A stretch of 64,000 nucleotides of DNA from Berkiella sp963829835 (GTDB lineage: Bacteria; Pseudomonadota; Gammaproteobacteria; Berkiellales; Berkiellaceae), in the NCBI GenBank assembly GCA_963829835.1, contig CAWHKC010000004.1, forward strand, positions 1,240,001 to 1,304,000, in the 5' to 3' direction. This document shows positions 44,853-53,589 of the stretch, piece by piece. The notes below the pieces were generated by a model. The model did not search any database and was not told the DNA's origin. It worked only from the letters and a program-made list of their open reading frames with translations. A program made the position numbers and the translations under genes. The number at the start of each line of letters is the position of its first letter. Position 1 is the stretch's first letter.

Positions 44853-45356
44853 TTATCTTTCCCAATCAGTCTTTGATATTTCATACAACTGTTGTATATC
44901 CCCGAATTTTTCCATAGTGCCATAAACATGCATGCCTAATCTTTCCAGCATATTACAAGACTTCTCATTTGCTGCTTGAGTAATCGCCACAATGTGCTCT
45001 AATTTAAGCTTATTAAACCCAAATTCAAGTGTTGCTTGAGCTGCTTCATGGGCCAACCCTTTTCGCCACCATATTGGAAAATACATATAAACTAGTTCCA
45101 CTCCATGCTCAGTATTTAAAAGGCCACATAAACCAATTATTTCTTTGCTCGTGTTTTCAACGACGGTAAAGATCCCATAGTGATATTTTTTAAAATGTGC
45201 ATGAAGAAAAATTATTTTTTCTTCAATAGCATCGTCGGAAAGAGTGCCACCTAGAAATTTGCGCACCTCCTTGTCTCGCCAGAGTTGGCTTAAGATTTGG
45301 AAATCTTCATTTGTGGCAGGGGACAACGTAAGATTTTTAGTTTGTAGCTTTTTCAT
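44853..45356 (-). CDS. GNAT N-acetyltransferase (RimJ/RimL type)
   Basis: This 167-aa GNAT domain has LTLSPATNEDFQILSQLW, an acetyl-CoA region (IIGLCGLLNTEHGVELVYMYFPIWWRKGLAHEAA, the R-K-G-L-A version of the pyrophosphate loop) and AITQAANEKSCNMLERLGM. It belongs to the RimJ/RimL-like acetyltransferases of ribosomal proteins or small molecules. ATG 45356 with AGAGGA upstream is used instead of the longer 45395 reading. Substrate unknown. Confidence 0.85.
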   Translation of the reverse strand: MKKLQTKNLTLSPATNEDFQILSQLWRDKEVRKFLGGTLSDDAIEEKIIFLHAHFKKYHYGIFTVVENTSKEIIGLCGLLNTEHGVELVYMYFPIWWRKGLAHEAAQATLEFGFNKLKLEHIVAITQAANEKSCNMLERLGMHVYGTMEKFGDIQQLYEISKTDWER

Positions 45357-45434
45357 AAGAGTTTCCTCTCCCAAATGAGATCTTATTGCTTCCAAAGATC
45401 ATACAGGGAGAGGAGGCAAGAAACAAAGAGGCTC

Positions 45435-46109
45435 TTACGGTGATACCTTAGCAGCAGGTTTTACCATGGGCGTTGAAGTAGGCATTGTTACTTGCGTGTT
45501 GGCACTACGCGAGGCGACTGCAACAGTGAGAATTGGAGCACCTTGTGGAGAAGGCTTTTGTGAAGGTATATCGACTGCCAGCTCTTCTAGTTGTGCCGTT
45601 GCAGCGAGAGCTCTAGTATGTAAATCATTAATCTGGGGCTGATTATCTAATCCTACATAAGCAGGTCTTGGTGTTGAAGAAGTTGGTAGAGCGCTCTTTA
45701 GTGGTTTAGTAGCCACTAAAGGGCCGTCCTGAGGTTCAACAAGATTTTTACCTTTAGGGGCGTCACCTTCTGCTCTACGATGTTCTTTTTTTTCTTTATG
45801 ATGATGCTTCTTTTCTTTCTTGGTTTTCTTTTCTTCAGGTTTATTAGGGACTGCAGCTTTAGGAGGCGCAGGCAATGGGTCAGTTGGAATGGGTGGCATT
45901 CCTTGATCAGCACTTGAAAGTTTTCGATAAAGGGTAGTAGGAGAATTCTTAATCCATGATCCTCTTACTTTAGGACTGTCTGTCGCAGGCACAGGATCTT
46001 TTAATGCAATACTGGATAGACGTGTACCAATATCGACATGCTTTTCTTTCTTGTCTCTTTTCTCTTTCTTCTCTTTTTTTTCTTTCTTCTCTGGGCCTTT
46101 GTTGCTCAT
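45435..46109 (-). CDS. Low-complexity protein with Lys/Glu tracts
   Basis: The 224-aa product is disordered: a KKEKKEKKEKRDKKEK N-terminus, a middle part (DSPKVRGSWIKNSPTTLYRKLS), Pro-rich linkers, a second basic tract KKTKKEKKHHHKEKKEHRR (about 95-115) and a Pro/Ser/Thr-rich tail. GAGGAG precedes the ATG. Composition matches the Lys-rich tail protein at 35065. Two basic tracts could serve as nuclear-localisation or nucleic-acid-binding signals in a host cell (inference). No family was recognised. Confidence 0.55.
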   Translation of the reverse strand: MSNKGPEKKEKKEKKEKRDKKEKHVDIGTRLSSIALKDPVPATDSPKVRGSWIKNSPTTLYRKLSSADQGMPPIPTDPLPAPPKAAVPNKPEEKKTKKEKKHHHKEKKEHRRAEGDAPKGKNLVEPQDGPLVATKPLKSALPTSSTPRPAYVGLDNQPQINDLHTRALAATAQLEELAVDIPSQKPSPQGAPILTVAVASRSANTQVTMPTSTPMVKPAAKVSP

Positions 46110-46286
46110 AGCGTTAACTCCTCATAAAGTATTTAGAATTATTACCACACCTTTTAAGAGGGGGGATTATACTGTTAACGGAGAAAGTAAGGCTATTTTA
46201 CGAATAGAGATATTTAAGATTTGAAAAAGCACTATATTTTTTTATTACAAAAATATGGTGCTTTCTAACTACAGGCTTGTCACTAT

Positions 46287-46883
46287 TTATGAAAAAAAAC
46301 TTGTTCCGATCATGCCCTTGGGAAACTCGGGCATATGCTTTTCTCTGTTTGCATACTCTTGAACTTTAACGGTGCCTAATTGTCGGCGCAGTTCTTCTTC
46401 GCGACCCAAAACAATAATGCTGTCACCTGATGCAATACCGGCCTCTTTACTTAAGGCAAGATCTTTGAACACATAGTTCTCTAACAAGGGACCTGAATCG
46501 GCATCTGCAAAGTTCTCAATAGAATGTACCCAAACATCCGTCATACGTTTGCCCTTTAAATTCCAGACAAACAAAATATGATAATTGCCTTTAGAAAGAG
46601 CGGTTTTATGTTTTATATATAATGCTTCAATATGAGAGAGCATTTGCTTTTTATCTTTGGGGTCATAGACGGCTTGTAAAGGGTTATTATCTTTAACCGG
46701 ATAAATGATTAATTGAACACCATTGATAACATGATTAAAAGGTTTGTATTGGCGTTGGGTTTTATTTTCAAGTTCAGCCAACTTTTCTTTACACTTACAA
46801 ATTTGTGGTTCGGATCCATGCGCCAAGAGGTTAACACTTACCATCGAAGAGACCAGAGCAACGGCAATGAGTAATTTATTCAT
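46287..46883 (-). CDS. Secreted protein, unknown
   Basis: The 198-aa protein has a signal peptide (about 1-21, ending LLAH), a short CKCKEK patch, then a soluble mixed fold (HVINGVQLIIYPV, YHILFVWNLKGKRMTDVWVH). No family was recognised. Single gene, convergent with nothing close; the upstream 270 bp (46884-47157) contain no gene I can support. Confidence 0.6.
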   Translation of the reverse strand: MNKLLIAVALVSSMVSVNLLAHGSEPQICKCKEKLAELENKTQRQYKPFNHVINGVQLIIYPVKDNNPLQAVYDPKDKKQMLSHIEALYIKHKTALSKGNYHILFVWNLKGKRMTDVWVHSIENFADADSGPLLENYVFKDLALSKEAGIASGDSIIVLGREEELRRQLGTVKVQEYANREKHMPEFPKGMIGTSFFS

Positions 46884-47169
46884 AATGTTGTATCCATGTG
46901 AAATATATTGATATCACTAACTAAATATGTGCCCGAGTATATTACCTTAGAAATCTTGAAAGACAAAATCTCTTCAAAATAGCTTTTTTAGAAGTAATTA
47001 GAGTAAAACCGAGTTTTTTTATGACATACATTTACAAGCTAGGTAGCTATAATCCAATTTCTATATAGTGATGCGTTTTCTCAACTTGGATCTATCGAGA
47101 ACTAAGGTTTAATTACTAAACTGACTTGTCACTCATTTGAAGCAATAAACTTTTAAATTGAGGATCCAC

Positions 47170-47607
47170 ATGCCATCAGAATCAAAAAGTAAATCAAAAA
47201 CATCACCCGAAATTCAAAACCAATCTGTGTTTTTTATTCCACCTAAGAAAACGATAAAATTCGTAGAATATGTTCCAAGCAAAACCACCAAAATTAGAAA
47301 AACAAGAACACCATTAAATAAATCTAAAGTTAACGCGCTAGACGTGCCAAGCAAACCTATGTCCGATAAAGCGGAAGAAAAATTTGATGCCACGAAACTC
47401 ATAACGTCGTTCCATCAATTCAATCAAATACTTCAAGAAATCCCACATTCGAACAGTGTTTATGTTCCTTTTTTAGAAAAACAGCGTGCCTTATTGTTAA
47501 ACGCTGTTTTACATCAGACAGAGAATCCATCAAACGCATCATCCTCCAGACCAATTCAAATTGAACCCAAATCTTCACTCATGTTCTATCTACCTCGACC
47601 TGTTTGA
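47170..47607 (+). CDS. Small basic disordered protein, unknown
   Basis: This 145-aa protein has a basic Ser/Lys/Thr-rich N-half (KSKSKTSPE, SKTTKIRKTRTPLNKSK), a predicted short helix (about 75-115) and a disordered tail. ATG 47170 is chosen because GAGG lies just upstream; the TTG four codons earlier overlaps that site. No family was recognised. A small hairpin follows the stop. Confidence 0.5.
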   Translation: MPSESKSKSKTSPEIQNQSVFFIPPKKTIKFVEYVPSKTTKIRKTRTPLNKSKVNALDVPSKPMSDKAEEKFDATKLITSFHQFNQILQEIPHSNSVYVPFLEKQRALLLNAVLHQTENPSNASSSRPIQIEPKSSLMFYLPRPV

Positions 47608-47617
47608 TCCATTTTTG

Positions 47618-47634
47618 AGGGGCTTCTCGCCCCT
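47618..47634 (+). terminator. Short GC-rich hairpin terminator
   Basis: A 6-bp stem (47618-47623 with 47629-47634), loop TTCTC, 11 bp past the stop, followed by TATCATTTTCA. Confidence 0.55.
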
Positions 47635-47722
47635 TATCATTTTCACTGGTTTAATATCTAGATCTTTCATTGTGCTTTTTGTTTTAAAATAAGCTTAACA
47701 GCTATCAACAAAAGAGCATTTT

Positions 47723-48283
47723 ATGCTTGCATCAGGCGCATCACCCTCACATTTTATCAATAGCATGGTAGCAAGCGGTGTGTGGTGGCTTGTTGCTAAA
47801 TATTCAGGCGCAATTCAATCTTGGCTTAGTCGCACCTCCTATAGCATTTATTGTAATTGGTTGATTGGAGGGGGGACAGATTTTTGGGGTAATGTTAAAT
47901 CGTATTTTGTCTGCAAGAAACCACTGGAAGATTTCAGTAATAATTCTTTTTCATATTCACAGCAATTTTTAGGATTTTTGTCTGCAGGAGTTGCTTATTG
48001 GATTTCAGATCAATTTCAACGTTTTTGGTATAGAGCAAGCCCGATTGCGCATGCTGGTGCCACCATTGATGATCCTGCAGGAAGAGAGATTTATTTATCG
48101 TTGAAATTGAAACAGACGCAAGACAATTTAAGGGAGACGCAAAATAGATTAAGAGAGAAGGAGGATGAATTAAGCGAATTGCGAACAACTCTATTAGCGC
48201 AATTAAAAGAAGACAAAAGGGAGTTCAGTAGTGTCATGACAAATGCACGACAAAGATTGGCTCAAGTCAAAACCCGCATTTAG
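47723..48283 (+). CDS. Membrane protein of a tandem novel pair (copy A)
   Basis: The 186-aa protein has two or three amphipathic membrane segments with the signature SxxINxxVAxGVWWL...SW.SR...Y.I.C.WLIGG...FQRFWYRA (about 8-115), then a C-terminal coiled coil (120-186, Arg/Glu/Gln heptads). It is clearly homologous to the next gene over the membrane region. No outside family was recognised. The ATG lies after AAAGAG. The 60 bp upstream are also similar between the two genes, so the duplication included the promoter. Confidence 0.65.
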   Translation: MLASGASPSHFINSMVASGVWWLVAKYSGAIQSWLSRTSYSIYCNWLIGGGTDFWGNVKSYFVCKKPLEDFSNNSFSYSQQFLGFLSAGVAYWISDQFQRFWYRASPIAHAGATIDDPAGREIYLSLKLKQTQDNLRETQNRLREKEDELSELRTTLLAQLKEDKREFSSVMTNARQRLAQVKTRI

Positions 48284-48374
48284 ATCCAGCCTGATTATAA
48301 ATCTAGTTATCTTTCATTGCGCATTTTGTTTTAAAATAAATTCATAGATCTGCTAGAAAATAAGAGAACATTTT

Positions 48375-49046
48375 ATGAGTGTATCAGGCGCGAAATCAAG
48401 AGATCAGGTACTTCAAGAAAGAGCCCCAGCAGCAAGACAACCTGCAGCACCAAGAGCTGCAGCAAATAATGCTGACGGCGGTCCCTCACATTCTATCAAC
48501 GGGGTGGTAGCAGGTGGCGTATGGTGGCTCCTTAACAAATATGCTGGGGATTTTTTATCTTGGTTTAGTCGCTATCTTTATAATATTTTTTGTGAATGGT
48601 TGATAGGAGGAGCAACGGGTATTTCGGGTAAAATCAAATGGTTTCTTGTCTGCATGTCCCCCGGAGAACAAACTTCTCGTTACGCATATAATAATTCACA
48701 ACAAATTGTCAATGTTGGGCTAGCATTACTTGCTTATTGGGGCGCGCATCGATTTCAACGCTTTTGGTATAAAGCAGGTGAAATAGTGCAAGCAGGGGCA
48801 AACATCGTAGATCATGAGGTCATGCGAAGGCTTGATTCTCTTCATCATCAAGTAGACCAAATGGCTCAAGCACAACAAGAATTGCGTTCAAGTGTTGAAG
48901 GCTCCTCACAACGTTTAACACCGTTAAGAGATTCACAAGAAAGTAGTCCTCCTTTAGTAAGAGCACAGCAAGCACCTCAACCATCCCAAGACAGTGGAGA
49001 TAGAGATGCTTTAAGAAGAACAAACACAGGTACGGGCAAAGTTTAA
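48375..49046 (+). CDS. Membrane protein of a tandem novel pair (copy B)
   Basis: The 223-aa paralogue of the preceding gene shares GVWWLLNKYAG, WLIGGATG, FQRFWYKAGE and AGANI-D. It differs at both ends. An Ala/Pro-rich N-terminal extension (about 15-40) precedes the membrane part, and the tail is shorter in coil and then disordered (Gln/Ser/Arg/Pro). The tails are therefore the fast-evolving parts. It ends 1 bp before the convergent GH13 gene. Function unknown; the repeated core suggests a membrane-inserting module with variable cargo tail (inference). Confidence 0.65.
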   Translation: MSVSGAKSRDQVLQERAPAARQPAAPRAAANNADGGPSHSINGVVAGGVWWLLNKYAGDFLSWFSRYLYNIFCEWLIGGATGISGKIKWFLVCMSPGEQTSRYAYNNSQQIVNVGLALLAYWGAHRFQRFWYKAGEIVQAGANIVDHEVMRRLDSLHHQVDQMAQAQQELRSSVEGSSQRLTPLRDSQESSPPLVRAQQAPQPSQDSGDRDALRRTNTGTGKV

Positions 49047-49047
49047 C

Positions 49048-51108
49048 CTAAATTTTAAACTTTTGTCCCTTCTTGTATTCTTTTCCTATAGGATGAAACA
49101 CCCTCTTTTCCTTTGCAGAAAATCTTAATGGTGTCGGTTGTCTGTGGCTTTCTAAAGTAATGCAAGGATCTGCAAAGATGTTTTTAGCCGTGCAATTCAT
49201 CACGCAAGCGTAAGCTTTGTCATAAACAGGATTTCCCTCTTTTCGTTCATTTTCTGGAACAACACGCTTTTGAAATTCCTTGGCAACTTGATCTAAGTCG
49301 TCGTTGGTGAAGGTTAAAGGCGAATCCCCTAAATTAATTATCGCTAAATCAGTTTGAGAATCTAGACCGTTGCCATTTTTCCTTATCACAATGAAAAGAG
49401 TAGGCTTATCTTTGAGTTGGATCGCTTCACTCCAAAATCCAGGCTGGGAAGCGGGTAACTGTTTTAAAATGTTGTTGATTTGTCTTGTGAAATCCTTTAG
49501 GTCGCAACATCCGTTCCACCCATTTTCTCCATTTCTCACTCGGGGCTCATAATCATTTTTTGTAAATTGAATTTTTAGCTTTCTAATAGCTGCAGCCTTT
49601 CTGAACTGCTCGCATATTTTAGTATCTGCACTATTAATTTGGTTTTTTAAATTTTCAATATAAGCAGCCAACAAACGTTTTTGGTTTGAAGGATCTTTTT
49701 TTAACTCTGCATATATTTCTGCAACATGGTTGGTTCTATCATTTTGAATGATGGTTTTAGCCAACTCTTCAAGAATGGCGTTACATGCATCGATTCTATC
49801 ATCCAAAAATGCTTTATGGATTTGTTGCGGATAATAATCTTGGTTTAAAGCATTTGCCCGATGGAAAACAAACTTGGCTAACAAGTCACCGGTTTCATCA
49901 CCGCTCAGAATAAACCAGCCGCCGCTGGAGCCTAGAGCACTTATTGCCATTTTTTCTCTCATCCTTAATGTCAGATCTTGTTTCAGATCCGGATCCGTTT
50001 TGAGTTCAGATTCAAGCTCTTTAACATAGGAATAAAGGAGAATGCGCTTTCGTGAATCATCTTCACCGAATTGGTTATCAAAGGACTTTTTGAGATTATT
50101 TAAAGCTGGATTTTGAGAAAGTCGTTCTTCGGCAATCTCATAGAAAACAGTCATCGCTAAAGAATTAAAATCATGGTTTCCGGTAAAGTTGACACAGCCC
50201 CCTTTGACGTTACGTCTGGTTCTGCCACCTCTACATTCGAAAACAACGCGGGCTTTTTCTTGTTCTTCTTCTTTTACCCAAGAAGGCAAACTTCCATTTT
50301 TTTGACGCTTGGCTTTGTAACTTTCAGTCATTATATGAGTAGGTCCGCGAGCGGGCAGTTGTAAATGAGCCACTTCTTCTTTGAGTGGTCTCATGCTAAA
50401 TAAGGCTTCATCGAGAATGATGGGCTTGGGTTTTCCTAGTTCTTTAGCAAGTACGTTGATATAAGTATATATGGCATTTCGGAGCTCAAAGGGAAGATGA
50501 CCCACTGCATCCACTCGCACACCATCAAAACCATAATCTTTCATATAACGGTTAATAAAAGGTTTCCAGAATTGCTCAATAATTTCAGTTCTGGTTTCTT
50601 CATCATCATAGTTGAATTTACAAGCATCTATAAATATGGGGTCAATCGATTTAAACCAATGGGGTTTTTGTTTAACAATGGGTGCTGAACTTGCCACATG
50701 ATTGAGCACCAGATCAAACATTGGAACGATGCCATGTTTGCGTGCAGTATCGGTAAATTCTTTCAAAGCGATGGTATCCAGCGCTTTGGCTTGTTCGATG
50801 GAAACCGTTAAATTACCATCTTCATCACGCGGAGCCACACTAAAATAGGGACTTATCATATCGGGATCATGCATCGCATAAAGGCTTCGAGTTACTTCAT
50901 TACCTGAACGTACACCATTGTTTTTATCCCGTTTAATAAAATCTTTGACTTCACCTTGAATCTGCATTGGATTGATCCAAAGCGCATTAAATCCTAGTGA
51001 TTTAAGGGTACTCAGATAAGCTGTCATATGGGGGATTTTGCCAAATTGAGTGGGATACATATCGTAACAGCGCAAAATGCCATTACCTTCAAAAAACGTT
51101 TGGCCCAT
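49048..51108 (-). CDS. GH13 family protein (paralogue 2)
   Basis: The 686-aa GH13 enzyme has region I MFDLVLNHVA, region II GFDGVRVDAVGH (nucleophile D200), region III IILDEAL (E234), region IV NFTGNHDFNS (H312, D313). The catalytic barrel is followed by a long helical insertion (about 400-560) and a small beta C-terminal part. ATG 51108 is used, with GGAAG upstream. It shares high identity with 51212-53515 through the barrel and through the NGWNG/NGWLG and FWSE segments. No signal peptide. Probable alpha-glucan or glycogen enzyme; subfamily not assigned. Confidence 0.85.
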   Translation of the reverse strand: MGQTFFEGNGILRCYDMYPTQFGKIPHMTAYLSTLKSLGFNALWINPMQIQGEVKDFIKRDKNNGVRSGNEVTRSLYAMHDPDMISPYFSVAPRDEDGNLTVSIEQAKALDTIALKEFTDTARKHGIVPMFDLVLNHVASSAPIVKQKPHWFKSIDPIFIDACKFNYDDEETRTEIIEQFWKPFINRYMKDYGFDGVRVDAVGHLPFELRNAIYTYINVLAKELGKPKPIILDEALFSMRPLKEEVAHLQLPARGPTHIMTESYKAKRQKNGSLPSWVKEEEQEKARVVFECRGGRTRRNVKGGCVNFTGNHDFNSLAMTVFYEIAEERLSQNPALNNLKKSFDNQFGEDDSRKRILLYSYVKELESELKTDPDLKQDLTLRMREKMAISALGSSGGWFILSGDETGDLLAKFVFHRANALNQDYYPQQIHKAFLDDRIDACNAILEELAKTIIQNDRTNHVAEIYAELKKDPSNQKRLLAAYIENLKNQINSADTKICEQFRKAAAIRKLKIQFTKNDYEPRVRNGENGWNGCCDLKDFTRQINNILKQLPASQPGFWSEAIQLKDKPTLFIVIRKNGNGLDSQTDLAIINLGDSPLTFTNDDLDQVAKEFQKRVVPENERKEGNPVYDKAYACVMNCTAKNIFADPCITLESHRQPTPLRFSAKEKRVFHPIGKEYKKGQKFKI

Positions 51109-51211
51109 AGATACTTCCAAATAATATGTAACTAATCAGATTTTATGAACTAGCAGTCTACCTTAGTTAGCATAAAATGAAAACACTAAGATCTAGGGAA
51201 CTACACGTTAC

Positions 51212-53515
51212 TCAAAACTTGGGTTCTCCTCCTTTCCTTGGGGGGCGTGGTGTACGGGGTAGCGGACTTAAATTTTCCTTAGGTAGCTCTTTTGGTGTTT
51301 CTGAAATTTTATGCTTTCCTGAATGGCTAAGAGGATGTTTTCGAATATCACTAGGACTATCTTTTATTTTCATTTCCATCGATCGAGATAGTGGTCGATT
51401 TTCTTTCTCAAATGAGGATGGTCTTTCAGGTGTTTCTCTTTGGAAATTTGATGGCCCAGACAATGGCGTTGTGGGCATCAATAATGATGGTAATTCCGCT
51501 GGGGTTGTCTGTATGGATGGTGCTGTGGTTGAAAGAGCAAGGGCCAATTCAGAATCACATTGTATTGCGCTATCGATATGCAATGTTTTATCGCCGATAC
51601 AATTCAAAACAGAGAAATAAGCTTGATCAAAATCAGGATGCCCTAGATATCGATTATGTTCTGGTATAACTCTTTTTTGAAATTCACAAGCAATGCTTTT
51701 AATGTCTTCTCTTGATAAAGACATCGAGTTTGAACCTGTATTAATGATAGCGATATCCGTAGGTGAATAAAGGCCATAGCCATTTTTTCTAACCACAATG
51801 GCTAAATCTGGTTTATTGGGTAATTTAATTAATTCACTCCAAAATCCAATTTTTGAGGCAGGCATCTCAGCTAAGAGGGTATTAATTTTGCTCACGTATT
51901 CTCTGTTGTCGAATTGGCCGAGCCAGCCATTTTGAGCATTTCTTGGTTTTGGCAAAAAATCATGAGGTTTAAATGATAATTCAACGTTATGTTTTTTCAA
52001 CAATGATAGTATTTTATTGCAAACGGCCGTATCGCCACAGTTAATTTGAATTTTTACATTATCGATATAGGGCATTAATAATCTCATCCGAACGGCAGGA
52101 TCCTGTACTTGTGAAAAAACACCGGCTAAGCCACTCTTGGTGTCTGCTAAAATATTGTTTGTTGCCAATTCCACTATGGCGGCATCTAGATAAGGCGCTC
52201 GTTGGTCACTAAAGCCTTTGTGTTCACGTTGTGCGTAATAATCTTGATCTGGAGCATGTTCGCGATGGAAAACCGACTTGGCTAACATATCACCAAATTC
52301 ATCCCCTGTAAGCATATACCAGCCGCCACTGGAAGTGAGAGCACACATCGCTATTTTATCTTTCATGCGATTCTCTACTATTTGACGTGTAGCATCATTT
52401 CCTAATGATAACTCTCTTTGGATGTCTTTAACGTAGGGATATAGAAAAATTGACTCTGTTGCTTCATCAGTTGGTAACTGGTGATAGAGGGAATGCATGC
52501 GTGAATCATGTGCTAAACGTTCATGCGCCATTGAATAAAGCACAGTCATGGCCAGTGAGTTATGATCGTGATTCCCACTAAAATTAATACATCCGCCTTT
52601 GGCATCTTCACGTATTGTGCCATCCTTTCTTTGAAACACAACGGAAGCTTTGTGACCTTCTTCCTCTTTACAATAGGCTGGCAAACCGCCATGCCATTCT
52701 CGGTCTTTATAATAAACACCGGTGGTGATATGCGTTGGGGCAGCGCCATCTAGGCGTAAATCTTGCGCAATTTCATGAGGTCCTTTGGAGCTCATCAAGG
52801 CTTCATCTAAAATAATGGGCGCTGGCCTATTCAATTTTTTCGCCAGCTGATTCATATAATTATAAATATCTTGTCTTAATTCAGATTTAATATATCCTAC
52901 CGCATCAACCCGAACACCGTCAAAACCATACTCTTTCATATAACGTCTGATATAGGGTTTCCAAAGTGTTTCAAAGATTTCTTTTCTAATTTTTTCATCC
53001 TCATAATTAAATTCACGAGCGTCCTCAAAACTCGCGTCCTTTTTAAACCAATGAGGATGAGTATCGTAAAGTGGACAATCAAGAGCGACATGATTAAGCA
53101 CTAGATCAAAAATCGGTATAATGCCATTTTTTCTAGCAGTTTTAGTAAATTCGACCAACGCTTGTGTATCTAAGGTAATCGCTTCTGCTTGAGATGGTGT
53201 TGAAGGTGCCACACTAAAATAGGGACTAATTCTAGCATGATCATTTATAGCATAAAGACTTCGAGTGACGGCATTGCCTGCTCGTACGCCATTGGTTTTA
53301 TCGCGTTTTATAAAATTTTTGACATCCCCCGCTTTTTGAAGTGGGTTTACCCATACCACATTGAAACCCAATGCTTTTAATTCGGGTAAATAGGCTGTCA
53401 TATTTTGAATACTGCCAAATTGGGTAGGAAATAGGTCATAACAACGCATCACACCGTTAGCGATAGGATTAATTGAACTGACCGTAGGAGCTGTTTGAGG
53501 GGTGCCTTGTTTCAT
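51212..53515 (-). CDS. GH13 family protein with disordered tail (paralogue 3)
   Basis: This 767-aa protein is collinear with the paralogue at 49048 (region I IFDLVLNHVA, D204, E238, H316, D317). The region II end is DAVGYI, where the usual His is Tyr. About 85 extra C-terminal residues are Pro/Ser/Lys-rich and disordered (TTPLSGPSN..., PPRKGGEPKF), absent from its sister, giving a likely export or binding tail. AAAGGA lies upstream of ATG. IS-A copy 3 ends 75 bp upstream of its start and has probably cut its promoter region. Confidence 0.85.
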   Translation of the reverse strand: MKQGTPQTAPTVSSINPIANGVMRCYDLFPTQFGSIQNMTAYLPELKALGFNVVWVNPLQKAGDVKNFIKRDKTNGVRAGNAVTRSLYAINDHARISPYFSVAPSTPSQAEAITLDTQALVEFTKTARKNGIIPIFDLVLNHVALDCPLYDTHPHWFKKDASFEDAREFNYEDEKIRKEIFETLWKPYIRRYMKEYGFDGVRVDAVGYIKSELRQDIYNYMNQLAKKLNRPAPIILDEALMSSKGPHEIAQDLRLDGAAPTHITTGVYYKDREWHGGLPAYCKEEEGHKASVVFQRKDGTIREDAKGGCINFSGNHDHNSLAMTVLYSMAHERLAHDSRMHSLYHQLPTDEATESIFLYPYVKDIQRELSLGNDATRQIVENRMKDKIAMCALTSSGGWYMLTGDEFGDMLAKSVFHREHAPDQDYYAQREHKGFSDQRAPYLDAAIVELATNNILADTKSGLAGVFSQVQDPAVRMRLLMPYIDNVKIQINCGDTAVCNKILSLLKKHNVELSFKPHDFLPKPRNAQNGWLGQFDNREYVSKINTLLAEMPASKIGFWSELIKLPNKPDLAIVVRKNGYGLYSPTDIAIINTGSNSMSLSREDIKSIACEFQKRVIPEHNRYLGHPDFDQAYFSVLNCIGDKTLHIDSAIQCDSELALALSTTAPSIQTTPAELPSLLMPTTPLSGPSNFQRETPERPSSFEKENRPLSRSMEMKIKDSPSDIRKHPLSHSGKHKISETPKELPKENLSPLPRTPRPPRKGGEPKF

Positions 53516-53573
53516 CTTAAGTATCCTTTAATAGCCATTACTTAAGAGACATTAGATAGATTGCAAAAGTTCA

Positions 53574-53589
53574 CTCGCAAACAAGTGTA
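53574..53589. repeat. Target-site duplication, IS-A copy 3 (left)
   Basis: CTCGCAAACAAGTGTA, repeated at 55017-55032 and preceded by AAGTTCA. Confidence 0.95.
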
